Shown one piece after another: positions 34,362 to 43,900 of a stretch of DNA of 64,000 bases (positions within the stretch are counted from its first letter, which is position 1; each line of letters starts with the position of its first letter). Source of the DNA: Vulcaniibacterium thermophilum (GTDB taxonomy: Bacteria; Pseudomonadota; Gammaproteobacteria; Xanthomonadales; Xanthomonadaceae); contig NZ_VOHJ01000003.1 of NCBI RefSeq assembly GCF_007923255.1, forward strand, positions 101,580-165,579. The letters are read 5' to 3'. Both the position numbers and the translations under genes were made by a program. The notes below the pieces were generated by a model, which was not told the DNA's origin, searched no databases, and was given only the letters and a program-made list of their open reading frames with translations.

Positions 34362-35735
34362 ATGACGCTGTCCGACCTTCTCCTCCTCGCCGTTCTCGCC
34401 GCCGCGGTGGTCGCGGTGCTGCTGCTGCTGCGTCTGTCGCGCCGGCGCCCGGAAGCGGTGCTGCAGGCGATGCACGATGCGCTCCAGCAGGCGCTGCGCA
34501 GCGAGCAGCGCGAAGGGCGGCTGGAGCTGCGCCAGCAGCTCGACGGCCTGTCGGCGTTGCAGGAGCAGCGCATCGAGGCGTTCGGCCAGCGCCTGGACGG
34601 GCTGACCGCGCGCACCGACGAGCGGCTCGAGCGCCTGCGCGAGGCGCTCACCGAGGACGCGCGGCGCTCCCGGCTCGAAGCGGCCGAGCAGCAGCAGCGC
34701 TTCGCCGACGCGCTCGGCCAGCGGCTCGCCGAACTCACCCAGCGCAACGAGCAGCGCATCGCCGAGATGCGGCGCACGCTCGACGAGCAGTTGCAGCGCA
34801 TGCAGGCCGACAACGCCGCCAAGCTCGAACAGATGCGCGCGACGGTGGAGGAGAAACTGCAGTCCACGCTGGAAACGCGGCTGGGCGAGTCGTTCCGGCT
34901 GGTGTCCGAGCGGCTGGAGCAGGTGCATCGCGGCCTCGGCGAGATGCAGCAGCTCGCCAGCGGCGTGGGCGATCTCAAGCGCGTGCTCGGCAACGTCAAG
35001 ACGCGCGGCACGTTCGGCGAGGTGCAACTGGGCGCCCTGCTCGAGCAGGTGCTCACGCGCGGCCAGTACGAGGCCAACGTGGCGACCGTGCCCGGCAGCG
35101 GCGAACGCGTCGAGTATGCGGTGCGCCTGCCCGGCGCCGCGCCGGAGACGCCGGTGCGCCTGCCGATCGACGCCAAGTTCCCGCGCGAGGACTACGAGCG
35201 CCTGCTCGATGCGCAGGACCGCGCCGACGCCGACGCGGTGGCCGCCGCCGGCGCCGCGCTGGAGCGCCGCATCCGCGAGGAGGCCAAGCGCATCTGCACG
35301 AAGTACGTCGCGCCGCCGCACACCACCGACTTCGCGTTGCTGTTCCTGCCGACCGAGGGCCTGTACGCCGAAGCGCTGCGTCGTCCGGGCCTGTTCGAGG
35401 CGCTGCAGCGCGAGCACCGCGTGACCCTGGTCGGACCGACCACGCTGCTGGCCGTGCTCAACAGCCTGCAGATGGGCTTCCGCACGCTGGCGATCGAGCA
35501 GCGCAGCGGCGAGGTGCGGCAGTTGCTGGGCGCGGTGAAGACCGAGTTCGGCAAGTTCGGCGTGGTGCTGGAGAAGGCGAGCAAACAGCTCGACACGGTA
35601 CGCAACAGCCTCACCGACGCCGGCGTGCGCACCCGCGCCATCGAGCGCAAGCTGAAGGCGGTCGAAGCCCTGCCGGAGGACAACGCCCGCGCGCTGCTCG
35701 GCGAGATCGCGGAGATCGATGCCGAGGGCCCCTGA
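34362..35735 (+). CDS. rmuC: RmuC-family DNA recombination protein
   Basis: 457 aa. One N-terminal membrane helix (LLLLAVLAAAVVAVLLLLRL), a coiled coil of about 170 residues rich in Gln/Glu/Arg, then the RmuC nuclease-like domain: VKTRGTFGEVQLGALLEQVL, PIDAKFPREDYERL, LLFLPTEGLYAEAL, and a C-terminal helix KASKQLDTVRNSLTDAGVRT. RmuC limits recombination at inverted repeats. The repeat-rich genome makes that role relevant, but this is inference. Confidence 0.92.
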   Translation: MTLSDLLLLAVLAAAVVAVLLLLRLSRRRPEAVLQAMHDALQQALRSEQREGRLELRQQLDGLSALQEQRIEAFGQRLDGLTARTDERLERLREALTEDARRSRLEAAEQQQRFADALGQRLAELTQRNEQRIAEMRRTLDEQLQRMQADNAAKLEQMRATVEEKLQSTLETRLGESFRLVSERLEQVHRGLGEMQQLASGVGDLKRVLGNVKTRGTFGEVQLGALLEQVLTRGQYEANVATVPGSGERVEYAVRLPGAAPETPVRLPIDAKFPREDYERLLDAQDRADADAVAAAGAALERRIREEAKRICTKYVAPPHTTDFALLFLPTEGLYAEALRRPGLFEALQREHRVTLVGPTTLLAVLNSLQMGFRTLAIEQRSGEVRQLLGAVKTEFGKFGVVLEKASKQLDTVRNSLTDAGVRTRAIERKLKAVEALPEDNARALLGEIAEIDAEGP

Positions 35736-35972
35736 GGCCGGCCCACGGCGCCGGCTGCGCCGTCGCCGCTTGCAGAAGCGGCTTCAGCCGCGACGCCAGC
35801 AACGCACCGCACCGCGCCTTCGGCGCGTGCCCTCCCCCAACCCCCACATCCGGCCCGCCGCAGCGCGGCGGGGGTTCGTCGGCGTGCGATCCTGCGGTTC
35901 GCAAGCGCGCCTCTTCACCCCGTGCACGGGAGAGGGGCTTCGAACGTCCACATCCCACCCTGCGGGAGCGGC

Positions 35973-37004
35973 TCAGTTGCCGCCCGGGATCGGCATCGCG
36001 TCGACCGGCACGGTCGGGTTGGTCTCGTCCTGCAGGTAATCCGGCAATTCCTCGCCGTTCATGCGGTCGCCGAAGATCTGGTAATTGCGCCGCTGCGTCC
36101 AGGCGTCGCGCACCAGGATGTAATCGTCCCCGGCGCCTTCGCGCAGGCTGTCGATCGCCAGCAGTTGCGCGCGCGTGTCCACCAGTTGCAGGCCCTGCAG
36201 CGGAACGCGGATGCGGTCGGCCTCGACCTGGCGCAGCGGGCTGAGCGGCGCATCGCCCGCCAGGCCGAACGCGTCGCGCACCGTGCGCGGGCCGAACAGC
36301 GGCAGTTCGAGATAGCGCGAGCGCTTCCAGCCCCACACGCCCAGCGTCTGGCCGAAGTCCTCCTGCGTGCGCGGCAGGCGGGCGTCGCTGGCGGGATCGA
36401 ACACGCCGCCGATGCCGAGCGTGCTGTTGAGCAGGAACCGGCCGAGCGACTGCGCCGCCTGCTTCGGCTTGCCCTGCAGCAGCGAGTTCACCGCGGTGAC
36501 CGGCTGGCCGAGGTTGCTGAAGAAGTTGCTCACGCCCAGCCGCAGCGGACGCGGCACCACCCGCACGTAGGTGCGGGCCAGCGGCCGCGCGATCGCGTGG
36601 TCGACCGCCACGTTGAAGCGGTGCATGCGCCGGTTGTAGCGCTCCCACGGGTCGTAGGGCTCGGCGGTCTGCGCCGGCGCCGGCAGGGTCGGATCGGCGA
36701 CCGGGTTGTAGATCGCATCGAAGTCGCGCTCGGCCTCGGTGCGCGGATCGTCGATGGGGGCAGCCTCCGGGGCGGGAACCGTCTCCTGCGACTGCGGTGC
36801 CTCCTGCGGCGCTTGCGTGTCCTGCGCCGGTTCGGCCGCCTGCGCCGCCGCCGTGCCGGCCGCGAGGGCGGCTTCCGCGGCGCGGGCGGTTTCCTCGGCA
36901 GTGGAGCCGTCGGACGTCTCCGCCGACGCGGTTTCGACGCCGGCCTGGGCGAGCGCGGTGCCGCTGGCGAGCAGCAGCGTGAGGGCGAGGGCGGACGGGC
37001 GCAT
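35973..37004 (-). CDS. mlaA: MlaA (VacJ) phospholipid-transport protein, no visible lipobox
   Basis: 343 aa. A signal peptide (ALALTLLLASGTALA) ends in an ALA-Q cleavage site rather than the usual lipobox Cys. An Ala/Glu/Gln/Pro-rich stretch fills residues 20-110. The MlaA domain follows: DPWERYNRRMHRFNVAVD, NFFSNLGQPVTAVNSLLQG, RFLLNSTLGIGGVFDPA and EDFGQTLGVWG. MlaA removes phospholipid from the outer leaflet of the outer membrane and hands it to MlaC. It follows mlaB by 63 bp with its own -10 box. Loss of lipidation, or a different anchor, should be considered. Confidence 0.92.
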   Translation of the reverse strand: MRPSALALTLLLASGTALAQAGVETASAETSDGSTAEETARAAEAALAAGTAAAQAAEPAQDTQAPQEAPQSQETVPAPEAAPIDDPRTEAERDFDAIYNPVADPTLPAPAQTAEPYDPWERYNRRMHRFNVAVDHAIARPLARTYVRVVPRPLRLGVSNFFSNLGQPVTAVNSLLQGKPKQAAQSLGRFLLNSTLGIGGVFDPASDARLPRTQEDFGQTLGVWGWKRSRYLELPLFGPRTVRDAFGLAGDAPLSPLRQVEADRIRVPLQGLQLVDTRAQLLAIDSLREGAGDDYILVRDAWTQRRNYQIFGDRMNGEELPDYLQDETNPTVPVDAMPIPGGN

Positions 37005-37010
37005 CCGTGC

Positions 37011-37016
37011 AGTGTA
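37011..37016 (-). promoter_or_regulatory. -10 box of a probable leaderless mlaA transcript
   Basis: On the minus strand TACACT ends 6 nt before the mlaA ATG, inside the 63-bp gap after mlaB. No Shine-Dalgarno is present. Confidence 0.45.
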
Positions 37017-37067
37017 GTGGGGTGGACGGGAGCCGGTGGGCCGGCGAGGGAAACGGAACGGTGCGGC

Positions 37068-37349
37068 TCAGGCGGCGAAGCGCAGGGCCTCGTCGAGGCG
37101 GTAGGCCGTGCGCAGCTCGGCCAGGCCCGGCGGCGCGCCGTCGATGGCGATGCCGCCCGCGCGCTCGGCCAGTTCGGCCAGCAGGGCGAGGCCGGCGCTA
37201 TCCACCGCGTCCACCGCGCGCAGGTCGAAGCGGCGGGCGCCGGCGACGAGCGCCAGCGCCTGCGGCCACAGCGCCGCGCACGCGGCGCGGACCAGCGCGC
37301 CGGCGAACACCAGCGTGTCGCCGTCGCGGCGCGCGCTCGCCGCGCTCAC
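37068..37349 (-). CDS. mlaB: MlaB, STAS-domain subunit
   Basis: 93 aa from a GTG whose GTGA overlaps the mlaC stop by 4 bp. STAS core FDLRAVDAVDSAGLALLAELAE; the Ser of DSAG is the conserved site. MlaB stabilises and regulates the MlaFE transporter from the cytoplasm. The length matches E. coli MlaB. Confidence 0.85.
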   Translation of the reverse strand: MSAASARRDGDTLVFAGALVRAACAALWPQALALVAGARRFDLRAVDAVDSAGLALLAELAERAGGIAIDGAPPGLAELRTAYRLDEALRFAA

Positions 37350-38014
37350 CGGCGGCCGCCGCCCGCGCCGGCCTGCAGGCGGCCGGCCTTGAGATCGGCG
37401 GCGACCTGCGCGATCGACTTCTGCCGCAGCGGCGCGTCGAACTGGGTGCGGAAGGTCTGCACGAAGCTGACGCCCTCCACCATCACGTCGAACACCTTCC
37501 ACTGGCCGCCGACCTTGTGCATCAGGTAGTCGACCGGAATCGGCGCCGCGCCCTCGCGCAGGTACTCGCTGGAGACCTTCACGATGGCGCCGTTGCGCAG
37601 CGCGGTTTCCGACTTCACCCGTACCTGCAGGCGGGTGTTGAAGTCGAGCAGGGAGGAGCCGTAGCGCTGCATCAGGTTGTCGGCGAGCGCGTCGGCGAAC
37701 AGGCGGATGTCGGCATCGGAGGCGCCGCGCGCGTGCGCGCCGAGCACCAGGCGGGCGGCGTAATCGCGGTCGAACGCCTGGCTGAACTCGCTGCTCACGA
37801 ACTGGCGCAGCGCGGCGCGGTTGCGGGTGAACTCGGCGCGGCGCGCTTCCAGCGTGGCGAGGATGCGCTTGGAGTTCTCCAGCACCAGCGCGCTCGGCGT
37901 GCCGGCGCGCGGCGCGGCGGCCGCGGCCTTGGCCGGCGTCTGGGCGATGGCGGGCGCGGCCGCGAGCAGGGCGGCGGCGAGTGCGGGAGCGAGGAGCAGG
38001 CGGGGGAAGGTCAT
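37346..38014 (-). CDS. mlaC: MlaC periplasmic phospholipid carrier
   Basis: 222 aa. Signal peptide LLLAPALAAALLAAAPAIAQ. The MlaC/Ttg2D domain includes YAARLVLGAHARG, LMQRYGSSLLDF and VDYLMHKVGGQWKVFDVMVE, then GVSFVQTFRTQF. It shuttles lipid between MlaA and the MlaFEDB complex. Operon position after mlaD is canonical. Confidence 0.93.
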   Translation of the reverse strand: MTFPRLLLAPALAAALLAAAPAIAQTPAKAAAAAPRAGTPSALVLENSKRILATLEARRAEFTRNRAALRQFVSSEFSQAFDRDYAARLVLGAHARGASDADIRLFADALADNLMQRYGSSLLDFNTRLQVRVKSETALRNGAIVKVSSEYLREGAAPIPVDYLMHKVGGQWKVFDVMVEGVSFVQTFRTQFDAPLRQKSIAQVAADLKAGRLQAGAGGGRR

Positions 38015-38037
38015 GGAAGCGTTCCGTGGAAAGAGGG

Positions 38038-38565
38038 TCAGGGCGCCGGAGCGTCGGCGCCGGAGGTGACGTCCTGTGTAGCCGGGTCGGGCTGGCCGCC
38101 GGCTGAGCCGCCGGAGGCGCCGCTGAACATGTACTTGCCGACGAGCTGGATCAGGTCGACCGACGGCTGGGTCAGCACGATCTCGTCGCCGGGCTTCAGC
38201 GGCTGCGGATCGCCGCCCGGCGTGAGCCCGACGTAGCTCTCGCCGAGCAGACCGTTGGTGAGGATGCTGGCGGTGGTGTCGGCGGGCAGCTCCTTGTAGC
38301 GGCCGTCGATGGCGAGCGTCACCACCGAGTCCAGCTTGACCGGATCGAGCGCGATCGATTCGACGCGGCCGATCGCCACGCCGCCGATCTTCACCGGCGC
38401 ATTGAGGCGCAGCGCGCCGACGTTGGAGAAGCGCGCGGTCAGCGGATAGCTCTCGCCGCCGAAGCCGAAGCGCTGGTTGGTCGAGGCGACCGCCAGCACC
38501 AGCAGCGTGGCCAGCGCCAGCATCAGGAACGCACCGACGGCGAATTCGATTCGGGGGCTGCGCAT
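38038..38565 (-). CDS. mlaD: MlaD, MCE-domain subunit
   Basis: 175 aa. One N-terminal helix (GAFLMLALATLLVLAVAS) and one MCE domain: LTARFSNVGALRLNAPVKIG and TASILTNGLLGESYVGLTPG. The C-terminus is a low-complexity tail. MlaD forms the periplasmic hexamer of the transporter. Between mlaE and mlaD lie 82 bp with degenerate GGGATTC-type heptads. Confidence 0.93.
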   Translation of the reverse strand: MRSPRIEFAVGAFLMLALATLLVLAVASTNQRFGFGGESYPLTARFSNVGALRLNAPVKIGGVAIGRVESIALDPVKLDSVVTLAIDGRYKELPADTTASILTNGLLGESYVGLTPGGDPQPLKPGDEIVLTQPSVDLIQLVGKYMFSGASGGSAGGQPDPATQDVTSGADAPAP

Positions 38566-38647
38566 GGGGGGCGGGATTCGGGATTGGGGTTGGGGAGTCG
38601 TTGGATTCGGTCGGGGCTCCGGGCGTGCGGCCCTGGAGCCCCGCCGC

Positions 38648-39397
38648 TCAGAACAACCAGGCCGACATGACGAAATTGAACATCAGCACCAGCAGCGAGG
38701 CGTTCACCACCGCGCGCGTGGTCGCCACCGAGGTGCCTTCGATGGTCGGCTCGGCGTGGTAGCCGACGAACGCGGCCACCCACGCGGCCAGCGCGCCGAA
38801 CACCGCGGCCTTGTAGAACGCGACCAGGAAGTCGTCGCGGAAATCGACCGCATCGCGCAGCACCTGCCAGTACGGGCCCGGCTCCAGGCCGAGCACGTGC
38901 ACGGCCTCGAACCAGCTCGCCAGCAGGCCGAAGCTGGTGAAGAACGCGGTCAGCAGCGGTACGCACAGCACCGCCGCCCAGAACCGCGGCGCCACCGCCT
39001 TCGCCACCGGATCGATCGCCATCAGCCCGAGCGCGGTGATCTGGTCGGTCGCGCGCATCAGGCCGAGTTCCGCGGAAATCGAGCTGCCGGCACGGCCGAT
39101 GAACAGCAGCCCGGTCAGCACCGGCGCCAGCTCGCGGTACAGCCCGAGCCCGACCAGCGCGCTGACCTGGTTGGCGGCGCCGTAGGTGGCGAGCGCGTTG
39201 TGGCCCAGCAGCGTCACCGACAGGCCCACGAACGCGCCGCCGACCGCGATGATCGGCAGCGAGCGCGCGCCGATCTTGTAGACCTCGCGCGTGAGCTCGC
39301 GCAGGAAGTCGGCATGCGGCGTGGACGCGCGCAGGATCGCGAGCAGGAACAGCCCGGAGCGCCCGAGCGCGCGCACGGTGTCGGTCAGCGGCGTCAT
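38648..39397 (-). CDS. mlaE: MlaE permease
   Basis: 249 aa from ATG at 39397, overlapping mlaF by 4 bp. About five helices; MlaE signatures are PIIAVGGAFVGLSVTLLGHN, ELAPVLTGLLFIGRAGSSISAELG (written here in part) and AVVNASLLVLMFNFVMS at the end. Integral subunit of the MlaFEDB phospholipid transporter. Confidence 0.92.
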   Translation of the reverse strand: MTPLTDTVRALGRSGLFLLAILRASTPHADFLRELTREVYKIGARSLPIIAVGGAFVGLSVTLLGHNALATYGAANQVSALVGLGLYRELAPVLTGLLFIGRAGSSISAELGLMRATDQITALGLMAIDPVAKAVAPRFWAAVLCVPLLTAFFTSFGLLASWFEAVHVLGLEPGPYWQVLRDAVDFRDDFLVAFYKAAVFGALAAWVAAFVGYHAEPTIEGTSVATTRAVVNASLLVLMFNFVMSAWLF

Positions 39398-40179
39398 GCG
39401 GCCTCCGTGCGCGCGGCGGCGTCGAACGCGATCGGGCCGTCCGGCTCGCCGCGCAGGAACTGGCGCACGAACGGGTCGTGCGAGGTTTCCAGTTCCGACG
39501 GCGTGCCGGCGAACACGATGCGGCCGTTGGCGATCACCAGCGCGTGGTCGGCCACCGGCAGCGTCTCGTGCACGTGGTGGCTGACCACGATGCTGGTCAG
39601 GCCCAAAGTGTCGTTGAGGCGGCGGATCAGCGCCATGATCACGCCGGAGGCGATCGGGTCCAGCCCGGTCAGCGGCTCGTCGTAGACCATCAGCGGCGGA
39701 TCGAGCGCGAGCGCGCGCGCCAGTGCGACCCGCCGCGCCATGCCCCCGGACAGCTCGCGCGGATACAGGTCGGCGGCCGCGCGCAGGCCGACCGCATGCA
39801 GCTTCATCCGCACCAGGCGCGCGATCACCGGCTCCGGCAGATCGGTATGCGCGCGCAGCGGCAGCGCGACGTTCTCGGCGGCGGTGAGATCGGTCAGCAG
39901 GCCGTTGCCCTGCAGCAGCACGCCGATGCCCTTGCGCAGCGAAAGCAGCGCGCGGCGCTCGCGCGGGACCGGCTGGCCGAACACCTCGACGGTGCCGGCG
40001 GCCGGTTCCAGCTCGCCGGTGATCGCCGCCAGCAGCGTCGACTTGCCGCTGCCGGAAGGCCCCAGCACGGCGACGATCGCGCCCTTGGGCACGTCCAGAT
40101 CGAGCCCGCGCAGGATCGTGCGTCCGCCGCGGTCGAGGCGGACGCCGGAGAGGCGGACGATGGGCGCGGAAGCGGTCAT
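39394..40179 (-). CDS. mlaF: MlaF ATPase
   Basis: 261 aa. Walker A is GPSGSGKST, Q-loop GVLLQGNGLLTDLT, signature ELSGGMARRVALA, Walker B LMVYDEPLTGLD, and H-loop VVSHHVHET. Start of the mlaFEDCB operon. Typical length for MlaF. Confidence 0.92.
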   Translation of the reverse strand: MTASAPIVRLSGVRLDRGGRTILRGLDLDVPKGAIVAVLGPSGSGKSTLLAAITGELEPAAGTVEVFGQPVPRERRALLSLRKGIGVLLQGNGLLTDLTAAENVALPLRAHTDLPEPVIARLVRMKLHAVGLRAAADLYPRELSGGMARRVALARALALDPPLMVYDEPLTGLDPIASGVIMALIRRLNDTLGLTSIVVSHHVHETLPVADHALVIANGRIVFAGTPSELETSHDPFVRQFLRGEPDGPIAFDAAARTEAA

Positions 40180-40370
40180 GGACGCAAGGGCCAGCCCGCG
40201 CGGCAGCGCGGAGGGCGGACAGGATGACGGGAGCAGGCTGAATGGTGAACGAAACTCTCACATTTTCGCATGCTCTCGACCGCAGCCGCGCCGCGCCGCG
40301 GAACGGATTCAGCCGCGCGGTGCGCCGGCATGCTGCAGGAGCGTTCGGTCGCGGCCCGGGTCGGCCGGCC

Positions 40371-40455
40371 GTAGCCCGGGTAAGCGAAGCGCACCCGGGA
40401 TTGCGCGCGAACCAGCCCGCGGACCCGGGTGCGGGCTTCGCCCTTACCGGGCTAC
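40371..40455. repeat. GTAGCCCGGG inverted-pair repeat, copy 1
   Basis: Starts gtagcccgggtaagcgaagc and ends with the inverted form ...cttaccgggctac. Each half is itself a hairpin (cccgggt / acccggg). Other copies are at 50498-50581 and 50915-51001, with a half-copy at 58057-58085. Confidence 0.85.
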
Positions 40456-40529
40456 GCCCTGTAGGAGCGCTTCAGCCGCAAGCGGAATGCGGCATTGCGG
40501 CATTGCGCGGCTTCGGCGCACACGGACTG

Positions 40530-40745
40530 AGTTCCGCCCGCTGCCGCGGGCGGGCTACTTTTCTTTGTCTTGCCAAAGAAAAGTAGCCAAAAGAAAGGCG
40601 CTTTCCCGACAAGACAATCGCTGGCGGTTCACCGCCCTCGGGATTTTCGTACGCGACCTCCCCCGTATCGAGTACGGGGCAGGCTCTGTCGCGTCCGAAA
40701 ACGGCCGGCATCCATGCCGGCCGTCCTCCGGGTCTCCGATTCACG
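40530..40745. repeat. Dispersed multi-hairpin element, copy B (inverted)
   Basis: Reverse orientation of copies A and C. Its 15-bp stem is at 40553-40588 and its ggccggcat/atgccggcc stem at 40709-40728. It has an extra hairpin (ccccgta/tacgggg) inserted in the small gcgac stem. A fragment of the element's end recurs at 40835-40866. The rest of 40180-40991 shows no gene. Confidence 0.88.
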
Positions 40746-40991
40746 GGGGTTCGCTGGCCCGAAAGGAGGGCAGGACTCTGTGTTGCGGGCCTGATGACCC
40801 TTGAGGAGCGGCTTAAGCCGCAACCGTGACCCCCAGAAAAGTAGCCCGCCCGCGGCAGCGGGCGGAACGCACGGCCGGCGGGCGCGGTGTCGCGGTTCCG
40901 CTCCGGCTGGCACCGGATCGCGGCTGAGGCCGCTGCTCCAGGCGGCCGTGCGGTCTCGGCTTGTGCGACGCCCTCCGGCAAGATGGGTCGG

Positions 40992-43900
40992 ATGAGCGGT
41001 CTGCGCATCTACTACTCCAACGCCCTCGACGTGCTCGCCGGCCTGCTGGCGCGCGAGGTCGCGCGCGCGCCCGCCGACGGCGACTGGCTGCGGCCGGACG
41101 TGGTGGTGGTGCCGCAGTTCGCGATGCGGCGCTGGCTGCAGCAGGAGCTGGCCACCCAGACCGGCATCTGCGCCAACCTGCGCTTCCTCACGCCGGGCGA
41201 ATTCGTCGATGACGCGCTCGAGGCCGAACTCGGCGCCGTCCCCGCGGCCGACCGCCTGCCGCCGGAGATCTCGCGCTGGCATCTGCTGCGCGCACTGGAG
41301 CACGACCCGCCGCCCGCGCTGCGCGGCTACCTCGGCGACGGCGACCCGCTGCGGCGCTGGTCGCTGGCCGAGGCGCTGGCGCAGGTGTTCGAGCGCTACC
41401 AGGCGTGGCGGCGCGACTGGCTGCTGGCGTGGGAGCGCGGCCGCGACGACGACGCCCAGGCGCGGCTGTGGCGCGCGATCGCGCGCGGCCGGTCGCATCG
41501 TGCGAAGCGCATCGACGCCTACCTTGCGCGCTTCGGCGGCGACGGCGGCGAGCGGCCCCGCGCGCTGCCGCCGCGGCTGTTCGTGTTCGCCTGCCAGAAC
41601 GTCTCGCCGGACGTGCTGCAGGTGATCCTCAGCCAGTCGCGCGCCGGCGAGCAGCACTACTACGTGCACACGCCGGCGCGCGCGTGGTGGGGCGACGTGC
41701 GCCGCTGGGCGGCCGACTACGTGCCCGCCGAGGACGACCGTTTCGCCGGCGACAACCCGTTGCTGGCGGCATGGGGCCAGGCCGGCCGCGACTTCGTCGC
41801 CGCGCTCGCCAGCGGCGAGGCCGGCCACGCGCAGTGGGAGGCGCAGGCGTTCGCCGAGCCGCCCGCGCACACGCTGCTCGGCCGGCTGCAGCGCGACGTG
41901 CTCGACAACCGCCCGCCGTGCGCGGACGCCGCACCCGACTGGCCGCGCGCGCAGGTCGATCAGGGCGACGTCAGCCTGCAGTTCCACGCCTGCCACACCC
42001 GCCTGCGCGAAGTGCAGGTGCTGCACGACCAACTGCGCGCGCTGCTCGAACGCCCCGCGGCGCCGGGCGAGCCCGCGCTGGAGCCGCGCGACATCGCCGT
42101 GCTCGCGCCCGACATCGATGCCTACGCGCCGCACATCGAGGCGGTGTTCGGCGGCGCGCTCGGCACCGCGCGCGAGATCCCCTACACCATCGCCGACACC
42201 AGCCCGCTCGCCAGCGCCTCGCTGGCCGAGGCCTTCCTGCGCGTGCTGGAACTGCCGCTGCGCGCGCTCACCGCGGGCGAACTGGTCGACCTGCTGGCGG
42301 TGCCGGCGATCGCCGCGCGCTTCGGGCTCGACGATGCGGCGCGCGGCACGATCCAGGCCTGGCTGGAGCACGCCGGCGCGCGCTGGGCGTTCGACGCCGC
42401 CGACCGCGTGCGCCACGGCGCGGCGCCGGAGCCGGCATACACGCTGCTGTTCGCGCTCGAACGCCTGCTGCTCGGATACGCGCTGGGCGAGGAGGCGGAG
42501 GCCGCCGGCATCGCCGCGTGGCCCGGGCTCGAAGGCCAGGACGCGGACACGCTCGACCGTCTGCTGCAGGTGGTCGCGCTGCTGCGCCAGGCCGGCGCCG
42601 AACTGGCCGACGCGCAGCCGCCCGCGCGCTGGGGCGAGAAGCTCGACGCGCTGCTGTCGCGGCTGTTCGCGGTCGAACGCGACGGCGCCGAGGCGCGCGT
42701 GCTGGCGCGCCTGCGCGAGGCGGTGGCGGCGTTCGCGCAGAGCGCGCAGGACGCCGGTTACGACGCGCCGGTGCCGCACGCGGTGGTGCTGGCGCACCTG
42801 CGCCGCGCGCTGTCGGAAGTCGATGCGCGCGCGCCGTTCCTGTCCGGCGGCGTGTGCTTCGGTCGGATGGTGCCGATGCGGCTGATCCCGTTCCGCGCGA
42901 TCTGCCTGCTCGGCATGGAGGAGACCGCATTCCCGGCGCGCGATCCGCGCGATCCGCTCAACCGCCTCGCGCAAGAGCTCGACGGCCCGCGTCGCCGCGT
43001 CGGCGATCCCTCGCTGCGCGATGCCGACCGCTTCCTGTTCCTGCAACTGTTCGCCTCCGCCGGGCGCGTGTTCTACGTGAGCTGGCCGGGCTTCGACCCG
43101 CGCGACGGTCACGCCCGGCCGCCGGCGGCGCCGGTCGCCGAGCTGCTGGATGCGGCCGCGGCCTGCCACGCCGCCGCCGATGCGCGCGAACGTGAGGCCG
43201 TGCGCGAGGCGCTGGTGGTGAAGCACGCGCTGCAGCCGTATTCGGCGGCCAACTTCGGCGCGGCGCGGGTGGGCGATGCCGTCGGCGATCCGCGCCGCTT
43301 CAGCTACGACGCGCGCTGGCATGCGGCCGCCGCGGCGGCGGTGGGCGCGCGCGCGCGGCTGCCGGCGTTCGCGCCCGTGCCATTGGCCGTCGCCGGCGAA
43401 CCCGAGCGCGTGCTCACGCTCGATCGCCTGCGCAGCGCGCTGGCGCGGCCGGCGAAATTCTTCCTGCAGGAGGGCGTGCGCCTGCGGCTGCCGGAGGAGG
43501 AACCGGCACTGCCCGAGCACGAGCCGCTCGGCGAGCCGGAGTCGCTCGACCGCTACCGGCTGCAGACCGAGGTGTTCGCGCACTGGCTGCGCACCGGCGA
43601 GCGGCCGCGCGCGGACGCGCTGTTCCCCGCCTTCCTCGCCCGCGCCTGGCTCGCGCCGGGCGAAGACGGCCTGCGCGCGCTGTGCGACGCGATCGCCTGC
43701 GTCGCGCCGTATGCGGAGCGTGCGCTGGAGGCCGGTTTCCACGGCGAGGGCGGCAAGCGGCCGTACGCGTTCGAGCTCGGTGGCGTGCGTCTGCAGGGCG
43801 TGCTCGCCGGCGTGCACGGCGAACGCGTGCTGCGCGTCGCGCTGCGGCCGAAGGGCCGCCACGGCGGGCATGCGCTGCGGCATGGTCTCGACCGGCTGGT

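Noticed and set aside
35850..35871. Terminator after rmuC
   Set aside because: A cccgccg/cggcggg stem is present in the 237-bp gap but has no T-run and matches the generic hairpin of the 70-bp repeat, so no direction or function is assigned.
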